A stretch of 9,003 bases of DNA from contig DJMI01000063.1 in the NCBI GenBank assembly GCA_002435335.1, positions 1 through 9,003 of the forward strand, given 5' to 3'. This document shows positions 6,689 through 9,003 of the stretch, piece after piece (within the stretch, counting starts at the first letter, position 1; the number at the start of each line of letters is the position of its first letter). The notes under the pieces are model-generated. The model worked only from the letters and a program-made list of their open reading frames with translations, made no database searches and had not been told where the DNA came from. Both the position numbers and the translations under genes were made by a program. Source of the stretch: Nitrosomonas sp. UBA6494. GTDB lineage: Bacteria > Pseudomonadota > Gammaproteobacteria > Burkholderiales > Nitrosomonadaceae.

Positions 6689-7639
6689 ATGAGTCACACG
6701 CTATATGAAACCAAAATTCAGCGAGTCCAGCGCTGCGAACTGGCAGTTCCGGGTTCAAGCCCAGGAATGTTCGAAAAAGCGCTGAACAGCGGCGTTGATT
6801 TCGTTTTTCTCGATTTGGAAGACGCGGTAGCACCGGACGACAAAATTCAGGCGCGCAAAAATGTCATACAAGCGCTCAACGATTTAGATTGGAAAGGGCA
6901 CGGCATCACCGTATCGGTGCGCATCAACGGCCTGGATACACAATATATGGTGCGTGACGTGGTCGACTTGGTCGAACAAGCGGGCAGCAAGATTGATACG
7001 CTGCTGATTCCGAAGGCCGGTGTATACGCGGATATCTACATGGTACAAGCGATGGTCACTCAGCTTGAAATGCAGCAAGGATTGAAAAATCGCATCGGCT
7101 TAGAAGCGCTGATTGAAACCGCGCTTGGCATGGCTAATGTAGAAGACATTGCGCGCAACGGCGCCCTGGGTCGTTTGGAAGCGCTGCATTTCGGCGTAGC
7201 CGACTATGCCGCAAGCAATCGCGCCAGAACCACCAATATCGGCGGTTTGAACCCGGATTATCCCGGCGATCAATGGCACTTTGCCATCAGCCGCATGATC
7301 GTGGCTTGCCGTGCTTACGGTCTGCGCCCGATCGACGGTCCGTTCGGTGACATCAAAGATCCTGACGGCTATGTGCTGGCTGCGAAGCGTGCTGCCGCTT
7401 TGGGTTGCGAGGGCAAGTGGGCGATCCATCCGACGCAAATTCCATTGGCAAACGATGTGTTCACACCACCCGAGCGCGAAATCGAAAAGGCGAAACGAAT
7501 TCTGGCTGCACTCAAGGAAGCGGCCGCACAAGGCAAGGGCGCTGCCGCACTGGATGGCCGCCTGATAGATGCAGCTTCCGAAAGAATGGCCAATAACGTG
7601 GTGAAGATTGCTGACGCGATTGCCGCCAAGAACGGTTAA
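6689..7639 (+). CDS. mcl: L-malyl-CoA / beta-methylmalyl-CoA lyase (CitE-like)
   Basis: This enzyme reversibly cleaves (S)-malyl-CoA to acetyl-CoA and glyoxylate, and related enzymes also handle beta-methylmalyl-CoA. It is a cytoplasmic Mg2+-dependent TIM-barrel protein of the HpcH/HpaI-CitE family. The 316 residues are close to the family length (about 320). Visible elements are ELAVPGSSPGMFEKA (17-31, CoA-binding region), FLDLEDAVAPDDK (40-52), VRINGLDT with Arg78, LIETALGMANVE with Glu143 and FGVADYAAS with Asp172 (metal ligands), ACRAYGLRPIDGPFGD (206-221), EGKWAIHPTQI (241-251) and the C-terminal lid LDGRLIDAAS with Asp289. This lid marks malyl-CoA lyases and supplies a catalytic aspartate to the neighbouring subunit. 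Compared with my recollection of the Methylobacterium enzyme, the stretch after IGGLNPDYPGDQW is shorter. The neighbours mtkA-mtkB supply malyl-CoA from malate, which supports the call. A strict citrate lyase beta subunit is unlikely because no citF/citD is nearby and the lid is of lyase type. Confidence 0.93.
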   Translation: MSHTLYETKIQRVQRCELAVPGSSPGMFEKALNSGVDFVFLDLEDAVAPDDKIQARKNVIQALNDLDWKGHGITVSVRINGLDTQYMVRDVVDLVEQAGSKIDTLLIPKAGVYADIYMVQAMVTQLEMQQGLKNRIGLEALIETALGMANVEDIARNGALGRLEALHFGVADYAASNRARTTNIGGLNPDYPGDQWHFAISRMIVACRAYGLRPIDGPFGDIKDPDGYVLAAKRAAALGCEGKWAIHPTQIPLANDVFTPPEREIEKAKRILAALKEAAAQGKGAAALDGRLIDAASERMANNVVKIADAIAAKNG

Positions 7640-7644
7640 TGCAT

Positions 7645-7673
7645 AAAGGCCGCTTTGAGCGGCCTTTGTCTTT
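7645..7673 (+). terminator. Intrinsic terminator between mcl and mtkA
   Basis: A perfect 9-bp stem AAAGGCCGC (7645-7653) / GCGGCCTTT (7659-7667) encloses the loop TTTGA, followed by GTCTTT. It starts 6 nt after the mcl stop. The stem is GC-rich and strong, but the T-tract is interrupted (GTCTTT), so termination may be partial, leaving some read-through into mtkA. On the minus strand it would have AAAGAC on one side and only a short T-run, so it acts best in the plus direction. Confidence 0.82.
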
Positions 7674-7724
7674 ATGATGCAATAAAAATGAAGTAATCGA
7701 TTTAACGCAGTTATTGCAATTATT

Positions 7725-7739
7725 GGGGAAATGAATTGA
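7725..7739 (+). promoter_or_regulatory. mtkA start region: GGGGAA, decoy AUG-AAU-UGA, TTG start
   Basis: GGGG (7725-7728) lies 7 nt before the TTG start codon of mtkA (7736-7738). Between them is an ATG at 7731-7733 in another frame that reads Met-Asn-stop (TGA at 7737-7739). The stop of this two-codon minicistron overlaps the TTG by two bases. The TTG is chosen because its frame gives the canonical N-terminus MNIHEYQAKEIL, and there is no in-frame ATG or GTG nearby. The ATG is only 2 nt from GGGGAA, so the ribosome may prefer the TTG. Confidence 0.7.
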
Positions 7740-8917
7740 ATATTCACGAATATCAAGCAAAAGAAATCCTGGCGGAGTACGGCGTCAAGATTGCTGCAGG
7801 CGGATTGGCTTACAGCGTCGTCGAAGCCGTGCAGCGCGCCAGGGAAATTGAAGGCGACGTATGGGTCGTCAAGGCACAAATCCATTCCGGCGCACGCGGC
7901 AAAGCGGGCGGCATCAAGGTGTGCAGAACACACGCGGAAGTCGAACAAGCTGCAGAAAGCCTGCTCGGCAAAAAACTGGTGACACACCAAACCGGCCCTG
8001 CCGGTAAAGTCTGCTCGCGGCTCTACATCGAAGCCGGCACCAATATCGCCAGAGAAATTTATCTGTCGTTCATGATCGATCGCGTTAGCGAACGCGTGAT
8101 CATGATCGGTTCCGCCGAAGGTGGCATGGAAATCGAAAAACTGGCGGTGACCAAACCGGAAGCGATCATCAAGATTTACGTCGAACCCGCAGTCGGCTTG
8201 CAGGATTTTCAGGCGCGCAAGATGGCGTTCGCGCTCGGCATCGACGCGGCGCAACTGAACCAGGCGGTGAAAACGATCAAAGGCTGCTACCGCGCGCTGC
8301 GCGACTTGGACGCCAACATCCTGGAAATCAACCCGCTGGTCATTACCGCCAATCACGACATCATGGCGCTCGATGCCAAAATGGTGTTCGACGAAAACGC
8401 CTTGTTCCGCCGTCACCGCATCGCCGAACTGCGCGATAACACGCAAGTCGATCACCGCGAAGTTGCCGCTGCCGAAGCGGGCTTAAGCTATGTCGGCCTG
8501 GACGGAGACATCGGTTGTATGATCAACGGTGCAGGTCTGGCAATGGCAACGATGGACATGATCAAACTCGCAGGCGGCGAACCCGCCAACTTCCTTGATG
8601 TCGGCGGCGGCGCATCCGCCGAGCGCACCGAAAAAGCGTTCCGCCTGGTGCTGGCCGATTCCGGCGTCAAAGCGATGCTGGTCAACATTTTCGCCGGTAT
8701 CAACCGCTGCGACTGGATCGCCGAAGGCGTAGTACAAGCGGTCAAGAACATCGATATGAAAGTGCCGCTGGTGGTTCGCCTGTCAGGAACCAACGTCGAA
8801 GAAGGCCGCCGCATCATCGCGAGCAGCGGCTTACCCATCATTACCGCCGACACGTTAGCGGAAGCCGCGGAGAAAGTCGTCCGCGCCCGCAACGAAGCCG
8901 TCGCGCAAAAAGCCTAG
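7736..8917 (+). CDS. mtkA: Malate-CoA ligase beta subunit (malate thiokinase)
   Basis: Together with the alpha subunit, this ligates malate and CoA using ATP to give malyl-CoA, the substrate of Mcl. It belongs to the ATP-grasp family of succinyl-CoA synthetase beta subunits. The 393 residues fit the family (about 390). The N-terminal ATP-grasp domain shows HEYQAKEILAEYGV (4-17), VKAQIHSGARGKAGGIKVC (45-63, nucleotide-binding lysine and glycine loop), VEPAVGLQDFQAR (149-161), and the Mg2+-binding LEINPL (196-201) and MALDAKM (210-216). The C-terminal ligase domain shows GCMINGAGLAMATMDMIK (260-277), NFLDVGGGAS (285-294), VNIFAGINRCDWIAEGV (316-332) and VRLSGTNVEEGR (347-358). The forms AQIHSGARGKAGGIKVCRT and INRCDWIAEGV fit malate-CoA ligase better than SucC, from my memory of the Methylobacterium protein; the mcl neighbour agrees. 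A true SucC is the alternative. The start is TTG. The stop TAG lies inside the mtkB ribosome site. It is more GC-rich than the atp genes. Confidence 0.9.
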   Translation: MNIHEYQAKEILAEYGVKIAAGGLAYSVVEAVQRAREIEGDVWVVKAQIHSGARGKAGGIKVCRTHAEVEQAAESLLGKKLVTHQTGPAGKVCSRLYIEAGTNIAREIYLSFMIDRVSERVIMIGSAEGGMEIEKLAVTKPEAIIKIYVEPAVGLQDFQARKMAFALGIDAAQLNQAVKTIKGCYRALRDLDANILEINPLVITANHDIMALDAKMVFDENALFRRHRIAELRDNTQVDHREVAAAEAGLSYVGLDGDIGCMINGAGLAMATMDMIKLAGGEPANFLDVGGGASAERTEKAFRLVLADSGVKAMLVNIFAGINRCDWIAEGVVQAVKNIDMKVPLVVRLSGTNVEEGRRIIASSGLPIITADTLAEAAEKVVRARNEAVAQKA

Positions 8918-8920
8918 GAG
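8916..8920 (+). promoter_or_regulatory. Ribosome binding site of mtkB overlapping the mtkA stop
   Basis: AGGAG lies 6 nt before the GTG start of mtkB. The mtkA stop TAG (8915-8917) overlaps its first two bases, an arrangement that favours ribosomes passing from one cistron to the next. It decides the GTG start. Confidence 0.75.
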
Positions 8921-8926
8921 TACAAA

Positions 8927-9003
8927 GTGGCCATATTAATTGACGAAAAAACACGCATTATCGTGCAAGGTTTCACCGGCAGAATCGGCACCTTCCACGC
9001 GCA
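8927..9003 (+). CDS. mtkB: Malate-CoA ligase alpha subunit, 5' end (runs off the right edge)
   Basis: The first 25 codons read MAILIDEKTRII followed by VQGFTGRIGTFHA. This is the N-terminus of the succinyl-CoA synthetase alpha family, with the Rossmann CoA-binding loop GFTGRIGTFH. The opening ILIDEKT and the GTFHA motif resemble malate-CoA ligase alpha rather than SucD (where GxTGxQGTFH is usual), but both are possible. This subunit carries the phosphorylated histidine and the CoA site, which lie outside the window. The start is GTG at 8927-8929, with AGGAG at 8916-8920 and 6-nt spacing. It begins 9 nt after the mtkA stop, so the two genes are almost surely one operon with balanced translation. 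Confidence 0.85.
   Translation, partial: MAILIDEKTRIIVQGFTGRIGTFHA

Noticed and set aside
7100..8455. A 451-codon open frame on the minus strand opposite mcl and mtkA
   Set aside because: It covers two well-identified genes and the spacer between them. Its translation is rich in His, Asp, Phe and Arg with no recognisable domain. Long antisense frames are common opposite GC-rich coding sequence.
7736..9003. Reading the ligase genes as sucC-sucD of the TCA cycle
   Set aside because: Kept as an alternative only. The adjacent malyl-CoA lyase and the ligase-specific forms of the conserved motifs favour malate-CoA ligase, though a tree is needed for proof.

Overview
The window looks like ordinary chromosomal DNA from a Gram-negative proteobacterium, most likely a betaproteobacterium. 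My best guess is a relative of Nitrosomonas/Nitrosomonadales. That placement rests on remembered family resemblance of the ATP synthase subunits and on the mixed base composition; no search was run. It holds two functional blocks transcribed in opposite directions from a 349-bp divergent spacer.

Block 1 (minus strand, 6339 down to 1): a single-domain rhodanese gene (5884-6339), a 272-bp spacer with a good sigma70-type promoter (TTGACT-17-TAATAT, 5669-5697), then the F-type H+-ATP synthase operon in canonical order: atpI, atpB (a), atpE (c), atpF (b), atpH (delta), atpA (alpha), atpG (gamma) and the first 183 codons of atpD (beta), which runs off the left edge. atpC is expected beyond the edge. 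All visible key residues are present: a-subunit Arg203, c-subunit Asp66, and the P-loops and Arg finger of alpha and beta. Junctions are tight (3, 12, 21, 29, 29 and 53 nt, plus one 1-nt TAATG overlap). Together the products build a proton-driven ATP synthase in the inner membrane.

Block 2 (plus strand, 6689 to 9003): mcl (malyl-CoA lyase, CitE-like), a strong intrinsic terminator-like hairpin (7645-7673), then mtkA (malate-CoA ligase beta subunit, TTG start) and the first 25 codons of mtkB (alpha subunit, GTG start), which runs off the right edge. Together these enzymes interconvert malate + CoA + ATP with malyl-CoA and then acetyl-CoA + glyoxylate. This is the acetyl-CoA-regenerating arm of the serine cycle. 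Run in reverse at the lyase step, it is a route for assimilating glyoxylate. The block is visibly more GC-rich than the atp operon.

I found no tRNA, rRNA, CRISPR array, insertion sequence or phage gene, and no gene of unknown family. The most interesting points are the malyl-CoA cassette beside the atp operon (glyoxylate salvage versus serine cycle), the TTG start of mtkA overlapped by a two-codon AUG-AAU-UGA minicistron, and the hairpin that splits mcl from mtkAB.
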